In this document: positions 1-9,814 of the stretch, in pieces
Position numbering within the stretch: position 1 is the first letter of the stretch
Layout of the letters: each line of letters begins with the position of its first letter
NCBI RefSeq assembly: GCF_029892065.1
Contig: NZ_CP120374.1
Location: 682,001-746,000, forward strand
Direction of reading: 5' to 3'
DNA: 64,000 nt
Source of the DNA: Sinorhizobium garamanticum
GTDB taxonomy: Bacteria > Pseudomonadota > Alphaproteobacteria > Rhizobiales > Rhizobiaceae
The notes under the pieces: model-generated
Databases searched by the model: none
The model's input: only the letters and a program-made list of their open reading frames with translations
Told to the model about the DNA's origin: nothing
Position numbers and translations under genes: made by a program

Positions 1-1174
1 TCAACGCCCTCCATGGATGCCTCGCTTCGCAGCAGCCGGTCTGCCACGATCATGAGAAGAGGCGTCAGAGCCATGGAGAAGATCACGACGGTGGTGAACA
101 GTGCGTTCTCGCGCGCATCAATCACGCCGCCTGTAGACGCGGCGGCGTAGAGCACAAAGGCGAATTCGCCGCCCTGCAGGAACATCGAGGTGCGGTGCAA
201 TGCTTGATGACCGGAACTGCCAAATGAACGTGCAACCGTATAGACCACGGCGCCTTTTGCGACGGTGAATGCGACCAGCATGGACAGTAGAAGCCACCAT
301 TCCGCGGCAACGACGGAAAGGTCGAGCGACATGCCGACGGCCATGAAGAACAGGCCCATCAGCAGGCCACGAAACGGCTCGATATCGCCCTCGATCTGGT
401 GCCGGTAGCTGGAGCTCGACAGCATCACCCCGGCGAGGAATGCGCCCATCGCCATGGAAAGACCAGCGCCGGCCATCAGCAGTGCTGCTCCAAGTACCAC
501 CAGCAGCGCGCCCGCCGTCATCACTTCGCGCGTTCGCGCACGCGCCAGCAAGGCGAAAAATGGGTTCAGGCCCCATCTTGATACGCCCAAAAGAACCAGT
601 AACGCGCCAAGCGCCAGCAAAACCTCGATCCACCCCGACTGTCGTTGGGACAGAGGCGACAGGAAGGCGACCACCGCCAGAAGCGGCACGATCATCAGAT
701 CCTCGAAGAGGAGGATGGAGACCGATTTCTGGCCCTCGGCACTCGAAATCTCGCCGCGCTCCTGCAGGACCGACATGATGACGGCCGTCGAGGAAAGGAC
801 GAAACCTGCCCCGGCGATGAAGGCCACAGGGCCGGAAAGGCCAAAGACCAGCATGCCCGTCAGCGTAAGGGCTGCGGTTGCAGCCGCACGAGGCCCAGTC
901 CGAAGATCTGGCCACGCATGGCCCACAGCTTGTATGGGCGCAACTCCAGTCCGATGACGAACAGGAACATCACCACGCCGAGCTCCGAGAAATGCAGGAT
1001 GGACAGGGCATCTGCGAAGAGCCCGAAGATCGACGGACCGACAAGCACGCCGGCAGCGAAATAGCCCAGAACCGAACCGAGGCCGAGCCGCCGAAACAAG
1101 GGCACCGCGACAACGGCCGCCCCCATCAGGACGATCGCAGGTCCGATCGTCTGCCCCAGGCTCGCTTCAGCCAT
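1..1174 (-). pseudogene. Kef-type monovalent cation:proton antiporter, frameshifted and cut by the window edge
   Basis: The first ~95 residues (start 1174) read as the beginning of a CPA2/KefB antiporter, with the family pattern FRRLGLGSVLGYFAAG and a stretch ending at RGQIFGLGLV. The frame then breaks near 885-895 and soon hits a stop at 860. The next frame resumes directly with AALTLTGMLVFGLSGP and continues as an uninterrupted membrane antiporter (LLFEDLMIVPLL, MGAFLAGVML) to the window start, so the C-terminus and any TrkA-N domain lie outside. Intact family members exchange K+ or Na+ for protons in the inner membrane. Either the gene is truly broken or the read has an indel; the good reading on both sides of one break suggests a recent event or an error. 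It is not linked to the catabolic genes downstream. Confidence 0.75.
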
Positions 1175-1836
1175 GCATTCGCCCTTCCGATCTCACATGC
1201 TTGAGCAACCGGCGCCGGCCAAAGAACGACCACGCCCCGCCATTCAGTTTCTCCACCGCGTTTGGTATCGTTGCAGTTTTAGGCTGAGTAGTCCCCACAT
1301 TCGCAAAACCGTGTCGCAAGAAGTGGAACGCAAGTCCCTGGCTTCAGCGATACAGCTCGCCCGTGGCTGACCTGCAACGCTGAATCCTGCCTCGGATAGC
1401 CTGCCGCTCTCTTGCGTTGACTTACGCCAGCCACCATCCGCGATGCAGATCACAGCGTTTCTTCCGTATTTATCAGCTTCAACGCTCAGAACAGTTGCGG
1501 GGCACGTACGCCTCTAAGCGCAGAAGCTCTGCAAAGTAGACAGGTTGAAGAACATCATCAGGGTGCCGACCTGGACGCAGAGGTGAACTTCTGGTGCCTC
1601 AGCTCGATCCGTGCGCAGACAAATGAACCGCGATGTCGGCGATCCGGCTGCATGATCTGCCGATCTGAAGGCGCGAGGGCCAAGTCCATTCGGTGTTCCG
1701 CGTTTGGCGACACAGCTTCACGCGATGGTGGACTATCACATTGGGTTCCCGGGATGCCATCAAGTCTTCAGACAACGGCCGGACCGTCACGCATGATCCC
1801 AACCGCCACATTTTGATTAACCCACGGAACGTCTCC
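1175..1836. other. Gap without a recognisable gene
   Basis: This stretch lies between the antiporter start and the IS66 remnant. Only short overlapping frames occur, with no family motif, and I see no RNA gene. It probably contains degraded insertion-sequence flank. Confidence 0.4.
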
Positions 1837-2325
1837 ATGCCTCCAACCTCAACCCCCGGCCTGCCGCTCAGCCGCCGCGATGCCGAGCGCGACACCGTCG
1901 TCGCCGAGCGGGACATTGCGGTGGCGCAAGCCGCCAATGCGCAGGCCATGCTGTCGGACAGTGAGGCCAGCAAATCGTCCGAGGTGATCGAGCCGATCGA
2001 TTACATGCTGAAGCGCTGGGATGGTTTTGCCCGTTTCCTGGAAGATGGCCGGATTTGTCTCACGAACAATGCGGCCGAGCGCGCTCTGAGAGGAATTGCA
2101 CTCGGGCGCCGCAACTGGACCTTCGCCGGTTCCCAGCGTGGGGCCGATCGAGCCGCCATTATGCTCTCCGTCATCACGACTTGCCGTCTCAACGACGTCG
2201 ACCCAAAAGCGTGGCTCGCCGATGTGTTCGCCCGCATCGCCGATCTTCCTGTCTCCCGCCTGCACGAACTGCTGCCTTGGCAATGGAAGACACACAAAGG
2301 GACGGCTATTGCGGCGGCCGCGTAA
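1837..2325 (+). pseudogene. IS66-family transposase (TnpC), internally deleted remnant
   Basis: The C-terminal ~110 residues are characteristic of IS66 TnpC: LTNNAAERALRGIALGRRNW, then FAGSQRGADRAA and LPWQWK near the end. The first ~45 residues (LSRRDAERDTVVAERDIAVA) resemble the coiled N-terminal leader of the same family. The two parts are joined in frame near residue 47, so about two thirds of a normal ~500-residue transposase, including most of the catalytic core, is missing. It cannot be functional. No TnpA or TnpB was found upstream. The DUF6429 gene overlaps its 3' end on the other strand. Confidence 0.8.
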
Positions 2326-2539
2326 ACAGCTCCCGGAACAACGCTTCCGAACGCTCCAAGCCTTCATCGGTCAGGATCAATGACTTCGACTTGTTGACTG
2401 GGTCGCCGATCATGCCCTTCTTGTGAAGCCGATCCGTCGTTGCCCAGTCGAAACCCTTCCAGGCACAACGCTCGTTATGCAGCGTCAGCCATAACAGCGC
2501 CAAAACGGCATCGTCGATCTTGTCCTCATCGATATCCAT
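2306..2539 (-). CDS. DUF6429 family small protein
   Basis: This 77-residue protein has no assigned function. It starts MDIDEDKIDDAVLALLWLTL and carries the family-like stretches AWKGFDWATTDRLHKKGMI and LTDEGLERSEALF, so I assign it to DUF6429 from memory of rhizobial genomes, where such genes often sit beside IS66 elements. Here it overlaps the 3' end of the IS66 remnant by 20 bp, tail to tail. The compact acidic-helical sequence with a small winged-helix-like tail is compatible with a DNA-associated accessory protein, but that is a guess. Confidence 0.6.
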   Translation of the reverse strand: MDIDEDKIDDAVLALLWLTLHNERCAWKGFDWATTDRLHKKGMIGDPVNKSKSLILTDEGLERSEALFRELFTRPPQ

Positions 2540-2614
2540 GAACCGACGTTACCACGCGCGGCGCCCAAAATCCTGCGGTCCTGCTCGTATGGATACTCTT
2601 CAAGACGATACATT

Positions 2615-2923
2615 GTGCGATCTTTTGGGCATGGCCTTGTGGGCTCGGCAATCCTGACGAAGCCACCCATCGCTGAGAGAGCCGAGGGCTTCACACGCGC
2701 CGGAAGTGAGAGGATTCCAGGCAAGTATCCGTTCCAGCTCGACTGGATTTTTCTGGAAGAAAAGCACCGCAACAAGGGCCAATTGACAAAGCTCCTGGCC
2801 GAGCTGTTGGAATTTCCGAAAGGAAAAGGTGTCATGGCAATCTGCTCACCCCACAAATTCCACAGTCGCGCCGACGGCGATCTTGGATCGGCGACAAGGG
2901 GTATTGCCAAGCCGACGCTTTGA
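2615..2923 (+). pseudogene. GNAT-like N-acetyltransferase, damaged
   Basis: From a GTG codon, 102 residues read as the middle of a GNAT acetyltransferase: GLVGSAILTKP, then FTRAGSERIPGKYPFQLDWI and FLEEKHRNKGQLTKLLAELL. The last piece corresponds to the acetyl-CoA binding region (normally R/Q-G-x-G-L), with the central glycines poorly kept. The first strand is missing, and after KGVMAI the sequence no longer follows the fold, where an ATTR-N-x-M type helix would be expected. No Shine-Dalgarno precedes the GTG. Lying between two IS66 remnants, it is probably a relic. Function cannot be assigned beyond the superfamily. Confidence 0.45.
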
Positions 2924-2986
2924 AACGTGATAGCTTAAGAGGTCTGCGCCGGCGCGAAGAACCACCATTACATCTGCATTTTTGGA

Positions 2987-3003
2987 TATAACACTATGTT
3001 ATA
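2987..3003. promoter_or_regulatory. TATAA-N7-TTATA palindrome, candidate LysR operator (box 1)
   Basis: Perfect inverted repeat TATAACA-CTA-TGTTATA, 17 bp, about 100 bp upstream of the YciI gene. The same 17-bp architecture recurs at 9818-9834, 16235-16251 and (one mismatch) 25257-25273. Confidence 0.55.
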
Positions 3004-3100
3004 ATCAAATGTGTCTGATGATTGCCCCACAATCGTTAGGAAGGTAAACGACGATGCAGTCAGTTGAGATCCTTCTGACACTGCTGCGAGAAAAGAACAC

Positions 3101-3400
3101 ATGCCTTACGTTATTATGTTCCACGACGATCCGGGTGTCCTCGAACGAAAAAGGGAACTACGCGCGGTGCATATCGATTACGTGAAGAGCAACGCACCTC
3201 GCATCATCGCGAGCGGCGGTCTCTTTCCGGATGACGATGACTTTCCGAGCGGAGGTCTGATTATCCTCGATTCCGACGAACGACAGGATGCGGTCGACTA
3301 TATCGAAAATGACCCATTCTTCCTCAACGGGATCTTCACGAAATATACAATCGATCGGTGGCGCAAGTTCATTTTCGATCACCAGCCCGTCTCCGCCTGA
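3101..3400 (+). CDS. YciI family protein
   Basis: A 99-residue single-domain YCII protein (dimeric ferredoxin-like fold). It begins MPYVIMFHDDPG and carries the conserved His-Asp pair region (VHIDYVKSN), a central GLFPDDDDFPSGGLIILDS, and the family ending ENDPFFLNGIFTKYTIDRWR. Family members are proposed lyases or dehydrochlorinase-like enzymes of small organic substrates, and they frequently accompany catabolic genes. It is full length and apparently intact although surrounded by IS66 debris. The upstream palindrome at 2987 matches the operators of the neighbouring catabolic cluster, so it may be a stranded member of that regulon (inference). Confidence 0.85.
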   Translation: MPYVIMFHDDPGVLERKRELRAVHIDYVKSNAPRIIASGGLFPDDDDFPSGGLIILDSDERQDAVDYIENDPFFLNGIFTKYTIDRWRKFIFDHQPVSA

Positions 3401-3582
3401 GCCAGAGGGCAAAGCTGCCCATGCCGCTTCGAAGAGGCGGCGTGGTTCAGGGACGTCGAGGTTTCACACACCTCGAGTAAGGCAGCCCTGTGCCCGGCCT
3501 TGCCCCATGATCGACGTCCCAGCGTCAATCCTCTCGGCGCCACCATCGCTGAGGCGTGGCAACCGAGGCTGTAGTGATAATC

Positions 3583-3705
3583 CACAATCCGCAGGCTTGG
3601 ACTGCCGATGTTCTCGCCCGCATTTGCCGACACGCTGTACACCAGGCTTGAAAAGTTCCTTCCGTGGGAATGGGAGCCTCTCAACCGGCGGCGACCCGTA
3701 AAGCT
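3583..3705 (+). pseudogene. IS66 transposase C-terminal remnant, frameshifted
   Basis: The frame beginning at 3583 reads HNPQAWTADVLARI, matching the DPKAWLADVFARI segment of the IS66 remnant at 1837. After one frameshift near 3630 the next frame continues TLYTRLEKFLPWEW, equivalent to the LHELLPWQW terminus. It is a second, independently degraded copy and has no coding capacity. Confidence 0.7.
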
Positions 3706-4291
3706 GAGCGACTCGCAACGTTCATTGCGTGCATTCCCTATTGTCGTCGGCAACTACTCACTTCTCGCGCCGAACCTTCGTCCTGCAATCTTCCTACGAT
3801 CAAGTGCCCCGTACAGGCGGTTCTTGCGGTCGGACACCTCGGCCCGCAAATTTGCTGCTTTTGCCGCGCCGCCAAGAAAGCGATTATCCTTGCCAGGCAC
3901 CGGATGTACCGCGGGGCCTCGACGAGTAGAGCTCACCGAGAGTCGATGTAGTCGGTATCAAGATCAAAGTTTGGAGCGGCCCGCTGCGATTAACCTTCCC
4001 AGGCAATGCAGAATCGCACCGCCTCAGCCGGTGCGTGCGGCAGCAAGGCACTGGTGTCACTGGGCTGGAGAGAGGCAAAGCACTCTGCGGAATTTTCATT
4101 TCGTCGGCAGAGATTGCAGTCCTCGACCAGGGGCTGGTTCAACTGCTCCGGCAAAGATTCTCTCTGATCCTAATAGCCCCGCCAGTAGGGGAACATTGCT
4201 TTCAACTTGCATTGCATCCGCACGCCCCGAGGGGGACGTCGGCAACCGTTGCTCCTCAGCGGGGGAAACAACGAGGGGAGGGACGAAAGCC
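3706..4291. other. Gap without a recognisable gene
   Basis: Several open frames cross this stretch on both strands but none shows a family motif, a plausible ribosome-binding site or conserved composition. I see only the terminator hairpin at its right edge. Confidence 0.4.
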
Positions 4292-4325
4292 AGAGCCCGA
4301 ACATGCACGAGCTTGTTCGGGCTCT
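4292..4325 (-). terminator. Hairpin downstream of tctA
   Basis: Perfect 11-bp stem AGAGCCCGAAC / GTTCGGGCTCT around a 12-nt loop, 35 bp past the tctA stop codon. No clear T-run follows on the minus strand, so termination is likely but not certain. Confidence 0.55.
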
Positions 4326-4359
4326 AGCGGCTCTGGCATGTTGCAGGCTCGTGGCACTG

Positions 4360-5853
4360 TCACTCCACGATGGCCTCTTCCTTTCGCCGCCGGATGTTTG
4401 GCACGATCATCGCGGCCAGCGCGAGCGTTCCGAGCGCAAGAAACACAGCGCTTACGGGGCGTTCGACGAAGACGCTGACGTCACCGCGCGAAAGGACCAT
4501 TGCTCGCTTGAGGTATTCTTCCAGCATCGGCCCCAGAACGAAGCCGATCAATAACGGAGCCGGTTCGAACTCAAGCTTGATGAGAGCATAGCCGATCAGG
4601 CCGAAAATCACTGTTTGATAGATATCGAAGGCCGAGTTGTTGACGGAATACGCCCCGATACCGCAGAAGACCAGGATCGCGGGGTAGAGGTACTTGTAAG
4701 GTACCTTCAGCAAAGAGACCCAAACGCCGACCAGGGGAAGGTTGATTATCAGCAACATTAGGTTGCCAATCCACATGCTCGCGATCAGTCCCCAGAAGAG
4801 CGTCGGTTGCTCGTCGATCATCCGCGGGCCGGGCTGGATCCCCTGAATCATGAGCGCGCCGATCATCAATGCCATGACCGCATTTGCCGGTATCCCGAGT
4901 GTGAGCATAGGAATGAATGACGTTTGGGACGCCGCGTTGTTGGCGCTTTCAGGGCCAGCCACACCTTCGATCGCGCCGCTGCCGAACTCCTCCCGATGTT
5001 TCGCGACTTTGCGCTCCAGCATGTACGATGCGAAGGTTGAGAGCGCGAGACCGCCTCCTGGCAGAACACCGAGCAAAGACCCCAACGCAGTGCCGCGTAG
5101 AACGGAAGGCACAGACCGGGAGAACTCTTTTTTCGTCAGCCAGAGTTTACCAACGCGCGATACCGTTCCGGAACGGTTTTCCGGACACTCGAGGTTTCGG
5201 ATGATTTCGGCAATGCCGAAGAGACCCATTGCCAACGGCACGAAACCAACACCTTCGAACAGTTGCGGAAAGCCGAGAGTGAAACGGATCTGGCCACTTT
5301 GCAGGTCAGTTCCCACAAGCCCGAACAGGACGCCCAGAACGATCATCGCGAGGGATTTGAGAATATTGCCGTGAGCCAGGACGGTCGCGGCAATCAGTCC
5401 GAGCAAGATGAGTGAAAAGTATTCGGCAGGGCCGAAAGCCATGGCGACGGACGTCAGGAGCGGGCCTGCGCCCGCAACGACCAGAGTGGCCACGGTTCCT
5501 GCAAAGAAGGATCCGAGCGCGGCCACCGTGAGAGCTGCTCCAGCTCTACCCGCGCGGGCCATCTTGTGTCCCTCGAGCGTTGTGACTACCGCGGTTACCT
5601 CACCGGGCAGGTTCAACAGGATCGCCGATGTCGATCCGCCGTACTGCGCGCCATAGTAGATACCGGCAAGCATGATCATCGCAGTGATCGGATCGAGCCC
5701 AAATGTCAGCGGAAGCAGCAATGAGATTGTCGCCACTGGTCCGACCCCAGGCAGAACGCCAATCGCCGTGCCGATGATGCAACCGACGAAAGAGAACGCC
5801 AAGTTTTGGAAGGTGAAGGCTACTGAGAGCCCGAGCGCGAGATTGTCAAACAT
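4360..5853 (-). CDS. tctA: Tripartite tricarboxylate transporter large permease TctA
   Basis: A 497-residue polytopic inner-membrane protein of the TctA family. It carries the two internally repeated signature segments, [17 protein letters not shown] near residue 33 and [18 protein letters not shown] near residue 260, plus the conserved [18 protein letters not shown]. About 11-12 hydrophobic segments are visible and the length is normal for the family. It is the large channel subunit of a secondary, binding-protein-dependent carboxylate importer. It is the last gene of the minus-strand operon TctC - aldehyde dehydrogenase - SDR - TctB - TctA, starting 11 bp after tctB. The substrate cannot be told from sequence; a carboxylate or aromatic acid is typical. 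Confidence 0.95.
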   Translation of the reverse strand: MFDNLALGLSVAFTFQNLAFSFVGCIIGTAIGVLPGVGPVATISLLLPLTFGLDPITAMIMLAGIYYGAQYGGSTSAILLNLPGEVTAVVTTLEGHKMARAGRAGAALTVAALGSFFAGTVATLVVAGAGPLLTSVAMAFGPAEYFSLILLGLIAATVLAHGNILKSLAMIVLGVLFGLVGTDLQSGQIRFTLGFPQLFEGVGFVPLAMGLFGIAEIIRNLECPENRSGTVSRVGKLWLTKKEFSRSVPSVLRGTALGSLLGVLPGGGLALSTFASYMLERKVAKHREEFGSGAIEGVAGPESANNAASQTSFIPMLTLGIPANAVMALMIGALMIQGIQPGPRMIDEQPTLFWGLIASMWIGNLMLLIINLPLVGVWVSLLKVPYKYLYPAILVFCGIGAYSVNNSAFDIYQTVIFGLIGYALIKLEFEPAPLLIGFVLGPMLEEYLKRAMVLSRGDVSVFVERPVSAVFLALGTLALAAMIVPNIRRRKEEAIVE

Positions 5854-5864
5854 GTGTCCGGGCC

Positions 5865-6326
5865 TCAGGAATTGGTCAGAAACGGAGGAAGGAAGGGCAC
5901 GCTGATCTGCAGTCCCCAGGTAAAGACTAGCCAGCAGATTGCGACGAGAACGATCGCCAGCGCCGCTATACCCTTCGGTGTCTGGGTGCGGTCAGCCAAT
6001 CCGCTGATCACGACCAGCGCCACGGTTGACGCGGCCAGACCGATACCCTCGAGCATCCCTCCAAAGATCGATAGCGCCGCCAGGATCAAACCCACTTCGC
6101 GCCAAGCCCATTTTTCCAGTCGTTGCGGGGTGCCATAAAGACCAGCAAGAAGGACGCCCATGCCCAACACGCCAAGTGCCACAAGCACGACAAACGGCAT
6201 GTAGCCGGGTCCCATTCGGCTGGCGGTACCCAGCGGATAGTCAAGATTGATGTACATGCCGATCGCGGTCAGCAGCAGTAGGATAGCTCCGCTCGCGATA
6301 TCTTTGGCGTTGACTTGTTTGCTCAT
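5865..6326 (-). CDS. tctB: Tripartite tricarboxylate transporter small permease TctB
   Basis: A 153-residue protein with four predicted membrane segments: AIGMYINLDYP region, FVVLVALGVLGMGVLLAG, LILAALSIFGG and ALAIVLVAICWLVFTWGL. It has the usual TctB topology and size. It is the small membrane subunit that pairs with TctA and the periplasmic TctC. It sits between the SDR gene (28 bp upstream) and tctA (11 bp downstream). TctB sequences diverge strongly, so the call rests on topology, length and position as much as on motifs. Confidence 0.9.
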   Translation of the reverse strand: MSKQVNAKDIASGAILLLLTAIGMYINLDYPLGTASRMGPGYMPFVVLVALGVLGMGVLLAGLYGTPQRLEKWAWREVGLILAALSIFGGMLEGIGLAASTVALVVISGLADRTQTPKGIAALAIVLVAICWLVFTWGLQISVPFLPPFLTNS

Positions 6327-6354
6327 TGTCTTGCCTCACCTGTCGGCTGTCAGC

Positions 6355-7095
6355 TCAGTGAAAAGATCGCCCGCCATCGACCGCAAGGGCAGCTCCGGTG
6401 ACATACGAAGAGTCCTCACTCGTAAGGAACAGAATAGCGCTTGCGATCTCGTCAGGCCGAGCGACGCGTTTCATCGCGTAATTTGCTGCCTTTCCTCCGT
6501 TGCCGACCGCCATCGGTGTGTCGACCATCCCGGGACAGACAGCATTCACTCTGATTTGTGGGGAAAGCTCGGCAGCGAGAGCGCGGCTGAGGTTTACCAC
6601 CCCGCCTTTCGACGCAGCGTACGCAGTGTGGTCCGCGACATTTGGCAACAGGCCCTGCGCCGAGGCGATGTTGACGATCGTGCTGCTCTCGTTTCGCCGC
6701 AGCAAGGGCACACAGCTCTTCGTGACGAGGTATGTCCCGATCAGGTTGACGTCAATGATCTTGCGCCAGAGTGCGACCGGCATGTCCTCTACAGAACCAG
6801 TCGCCATGATGCCTGCAGCATTCACGAGGCCGTCTATACCCTTGAGGCGGTCTTGAATGAGGTTGGTCGCCCTTGCGACGTCACCTTCGTCGGTGATGTC
6901 TGCCGCAACGGGATAGCCGCCGATCGCGTTTGCAACTTCAGCCGCAGCAGCATCGCGATCCAGGCATGCGACAACCGCACCCTCTGCCGCGAATAGCTCC
7001 GCAGTCGCTCTGCCGATGCCTGAGGCGGCGCCTGTGACGATGATCCGGCGGCCCGTTAGCCGCCGAACTACGCCGGCCGAGTTTGGTTCAGTCAT
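6355..7095 (-). CDS. SDR family NAD(P)-dependent oxidoreductase
   Basis: A 246-residue classical short-chain dehydrogenase. It shows the nucleotide-binding motif TGAASGIG at residues 21-28, NAAG near 90, the catalytic Ser in NIASAQG, the YAASK catalytic pair, and the C-terminal VTGAALAVDGG. I chose the ATG at 7095 because GGGAGG lies just upstream; the open frame extends to 7383 but would overlap the aldehyde dehydrogenase gene. Such enzymes oxidise or reduce an alcohol/ketone, and here it lies in one operon with an aldehyde dehydrogenase and a TTT importer. That placement suggests a dehydrogenation step on the imported compound (inference). Confidence 0.92.
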   Translation of the reverse strand: MTEPNSAGVVRRLTGRRIIVTGAASGIGRATAELFAAEGAVVACLDRDAAAAEVANAIGGYPVAADITDEGDVARATNLIQDRLKGIDGLVNAAGIMATGSVEDMPVALWRKIIDVNLIGTYLVTKSCVPLLRRNESSTIVNIASAQGLLPNVADHTAYAASKGGVVNLSRALAAELSPQIRVNAVCPGMVDTPMAVGNGGKAANYAMKRVARPDEIASAILFLTSEDSSYVTGAALAVDGGRSFH

Positions 7096-7151
7096 AATAC
7101 GGCCTCCCTGCCGTCGGGCATTCGAAAGAAGCGTTTGGTCGGCCACTCCAT

Positions 7152-8633
7152 CTATCGCATGATGAACGGATTGCCGGGCGCCTCCTCCGCGACCGAGATA
7201 ATCACGCTCTTGGTTTCGAGATACTCGTTTACGGCCTCGATGCCGCTTTCCCGGCCGAGGCCAGATCGTTTCATACCGCCGAACGGCACCATGTAGCTGT
7301 AGGCACGGTAAGTGTTGACCCATACAGTCCCGACATGCAGCGCCTTCGACATTCGAACTGCCCGACCCATGTTGGTAGTCCAAACGCCGGCGACCAGGCC
7401 GTAGTCGACTTCGTTGGCTATCCGGATCGCCTCTTCTTCAGTGTCGAATGCGATAATCGAGAGGATTGGTCCGAACACCTCCTCCTGTGCGATGCGCATC
7501 TGGTTCGTGACGTCAGCGAGAACCGTAGGCTCCACGAACTGGCCACCGATAAGACCGGGCCCTTGCGCCGATTTTCCTCCCAAGATGCACCGCGCGCCAT
7601 CGGCTCGCGCGATATCCAAGTAGTCCAAGACCTTTTGAAACTGGGGAGGGGTTGCAATCGGTCCTACATCCGTCTCAGGATCCATAGGATCGCCTAGACG
7701 GATGTTGCGCGCGAGTTCCAGCAGGCGACCGGTAAATTCCTCAAGGATGGATCTCTGCACCAGCAAGCGGGAGCCTGCGGTGCACATTTGACCGGAGGCG
7801 CCAAAGATTCCCGACACGGCGCCAGCGGCGGCAAGCTCCATGTTCGCGTCGGCAAACACGATGTTGGGCGACTTGCCGCCAAGTTCAAGCGAGACGCGCT
7901 TCATCGTTCGCGCTGCCGTCTCATAAACCTTTGCGCCAGTTACATCGGAGCCGGTGAAGGTGATTTTCGCCACGTGAGGGTGCTCGACCAAAGCGGATCC
8001 CGCTTCCTGCCCAAGCCCGGTGACCACGTTGAAAACCCCTGGGGGCAAACCTGCCTCTTTTACCAAGGCGGCAAACTCCAGCGTACTTGCCGAAGCAAAT
8101 TCCGAGGGCTTGACCACCACGGCGCATCCCGCGGCCATCGCCGGCGCACACTTGATGGCTGCAAACCACAAAGGAGAGTTCCACGCCGTCAGGGCCGCCA
8201 CCACGCCAATGGGCTCACGGGTCGTAAAGGCGAGCGCGTCGGGCTTCTCGATCGGAATTGAGTGCCCTTCGATCTTGTCGGCCAGACCTCCATAATAGCG
8301 CCAGCATTCCGCAATGGCACCGAGTTGACCCCGTGTTTCGCGCAGAAGCTTCCCGTTGTCACGGGTCTCGATCTCCGCCAGGCGATCCCGATTCTTCTCC
8401 ACCAGGTCCGCAATCGCGTTTAGGCACTTGCCACGTTGAGTCGCAGTAAACGACGACCAGGGCCCTGTCGTCATTGTTTCTTGAGCACTACGCACGGCTC
8501 CGTCGACATCGAGAGATTTCGCGCGGGGAATTCTTGCCCACACTTCCCCTCGATAGGGATCAACTGTTTCCAAAAATTCGCCGTCCGCCGGATCGACAAA
8601 GTCGCCGGCGACAAACATTTGGTAGTGTCTCAT
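7152..8633 (-). CDS. Aldehyde dehydrogenase family protein
   Basis: A 494-residue NAD(P)-dependent aldehyde dehydrogenase of normal length. The key residues are visible: Asn152 in WNSPLW, Lys175 in VVVKPSE, the general base Glu250 in LELGGKSPN, the nucleophile Cys284 in GQMCTAG, and the C-terminal PFGGMKRSGLGRE. The ATG at 8633 (MRHYQMF) follows an AAGGA box; the frame stays open to 8690 without a better site. It oxidises an aldehyde to its carboxylic acid in the cytoplasm. It is the second gene of the TctC-led operon, between the binding protein and the SDR. An alcohol-aldehyde-acid sequence by the SDR and this enzyme is plausible but not proved. Confidence 0.93.
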   Translation of the reverse strand: MRHYQMFVAGDFVDPADGEFLETVDPYRGEVWARIPRAKSLDVDGAVRSAQETMTTGPWSSFTATQRGKCLNAIADLVEKNRDRLAEIETRDNGKLLRETRGQLGAIAECWRYYGGLADKIEGHSIPIEKPDALAFTTREPIGVVAALTAWNSPLWFAAIKCAPAMAAGCAVVVKPSEFASASTLEFAALVKEAGLPPGVFNVVTGLGQEAGSALVEHPHVAKITFTGSDVTGAKVYETAARTMKRVSLELGGKSPNIVFADANMELAAAGAVSGIFGASGQMCTAGSRLLVQRSILEEFTGRLLELARNIRLGDPMDPETDVGPIATPPQFQKVLDYLDIARADGARCILGGKSAQGPGLIGGQFVEPTVLADVTNQMRIAQEEVFGPILSIIAFDTEEEAIRIANEVDYGLVAGVWTTNMGRAVRMSKALHVGTVWVNTYRAYSYMVPFGGMKRSGLGRESGIEAVNEYLETKSVIISVAEEAPGNPFIMR

Positions 8634-8726
8634 TGAACATCCTTCTGAGGCTTTCGCACTCAAGCCATTAAGTGTCGGACCCGCGGGCATGCGCGGCGCT
8701 TATCCGAAGGCCCGACGTTGATGAGG

Positions 8727-9710
8727 TCAGTCGGTGAACTTGACGTTGTTTTCTGTGATCACAGTTTGCCAACGCTGGGCCTGCGTCGCCATGAAGTCGC
8801 GCAGCTCCCCGCCTGTTAGCAGTTGCTCCTGGAACGCGAGCGGCCCGAATTTTTGGTGAAACGCATCGCTTTGGACGCCCCTTGCGATAGCGTCTGACAA
8901 ACGCTTAACGACCGCGTCCGAGGTGCCTTTCGGGGCCATGTAGCCATACCAAAGCATGCTGTCGATATCGGGGTGACCGAGCTCGCGCATGGTCGCAGTG
9001 TCCGGGAGGTTTGACGTACGCTCTGGAGACGTTACGGCCAGGACGCGGAGCAGACCGTTTGCCGAAAGCGTCGCCGCTTCGCGTGCCGAGGGGAACATCA
9101 TCTGAATGAAGCCGCCGCCCAGCGCCTGCAGGCCTTCCGGGTTGTTTCTGTAGGATACGTGGACGCCATTGCCGCCGATCTCCTTCAGGAAGCGCACGGC
9201 CGTGAGGTGCGCAAGGGTTCCGGCACCAGCGCTACCGAACGTGATCCCGTCGGGAGATTTCGCAACCTTGATCAAGTCGTCCATGGTCTTAATGTCCGAC
9301 TGTCCGGAGACGACCAGCGCCATGGGATAGCCACCGATGCCAACGATCGGGGCGAAACTTTCGAGATTATAAGGGAGATTGTCGCGTAGCACCGTCTGTA
9401 CGATACCCGATGTCGTCAGGCAAAGAATTCGATAACCATCAGGGTCGGACGAGGCAACGAGGTTGCCTGCTACGGTCGTTGCGCCGCCGCCGCGGTTGTC
9501 GACGATGATCGTCTGGCCCAGGTCCGCGCGGATCTGGTCTGCTATAAAGCGGCTCAGCGTGTCATCATCGCCACCCGGCGGATTCCCGATGATGAAGCTG
9601 ACGGGGCGGCTCGGATAAGGGTCCTGCGCGAACACCGATCGCGCGACCGGTAAGCTCGACGCCGCTCCCGCCGAGGCAGCGATGAGAAAGTTTCTACGGT
9701 TGATGATCAC
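8727..9710 (-). CDS. TTT periplasmic solute-binding protein (TctC/Bug family)
   Basis: A 327-residue Bug-family binding protein. An N-terminal export signal has a twin-arginine-like RRNFLIAASAG and the cleavage region VFAQDPYPSRP. The mature part has the family hallmarks NPPGGDDDTLSRFIA, IIVDNRGGGATTVAGN and VVKRLSDAIARG. The start is GTG 9710, preceded by GGGAGG at 6-nt spacing; the ATG-less extension to 9749 lacks such a site. It captures the carboxylate in the periplasm for TctAB encoded in the same operon. It is the first gene of that operon and is transcribed divergently from the LysR gene at 9939, with a palindromic box between them. Confidence 0.92.
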   Translation of the reverse strand: MIINRRNFLIAASAGAASSLPVARSVFAQDPYPSRPVSFIIGNPPGGDDDTLSRFIADQIRADLGQTIIVDNRGGGATTVAGNLVASSDPDGYRILCLTTSGIVQTVLRDNLPYNLESFAPIVGIGGYPMALVVSGQSDIKTMDDLIKVAKSPDGITFGSAGAGTLAHLTAVRFLKEIGGNGVHVSYRNNPEGLQALGGGFIQMMFPSAREAATLSANGLLRVLAVTSPERTSNLPDTATMRELGHPDIDSMLWYGYMAPKGTSDAVVKRLSDAIARGVQSDAFHQKFGPLAFQEQLLTGGELRDFMATQAQRWQTVITENNVKFTD

Positions 9711-9814
9711 GATATCCTCCCTTTGACAAGCGCCGCCTCCACACGGCATTTATTGATCAAAGTCTATTCGACGCGCCGGCCTGGCGCCACATAAGACCGC
9801 GGCCAACAGACAAA

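Noticed and set aside
118..915. 265-codon minus-strand ORF over the antiporter
   Set aside because: Cys/Arg/Gly-rich translation without motifs; the adjacent frame is a clear antiporter membrane domain.
3608..4327. 239-codon plus-strand ORF after the YciI gene
   Set aside because: Only its first ~30 codons match IS66; the rest is low-information Arg/Ser/Pro-rich and has no start signal.
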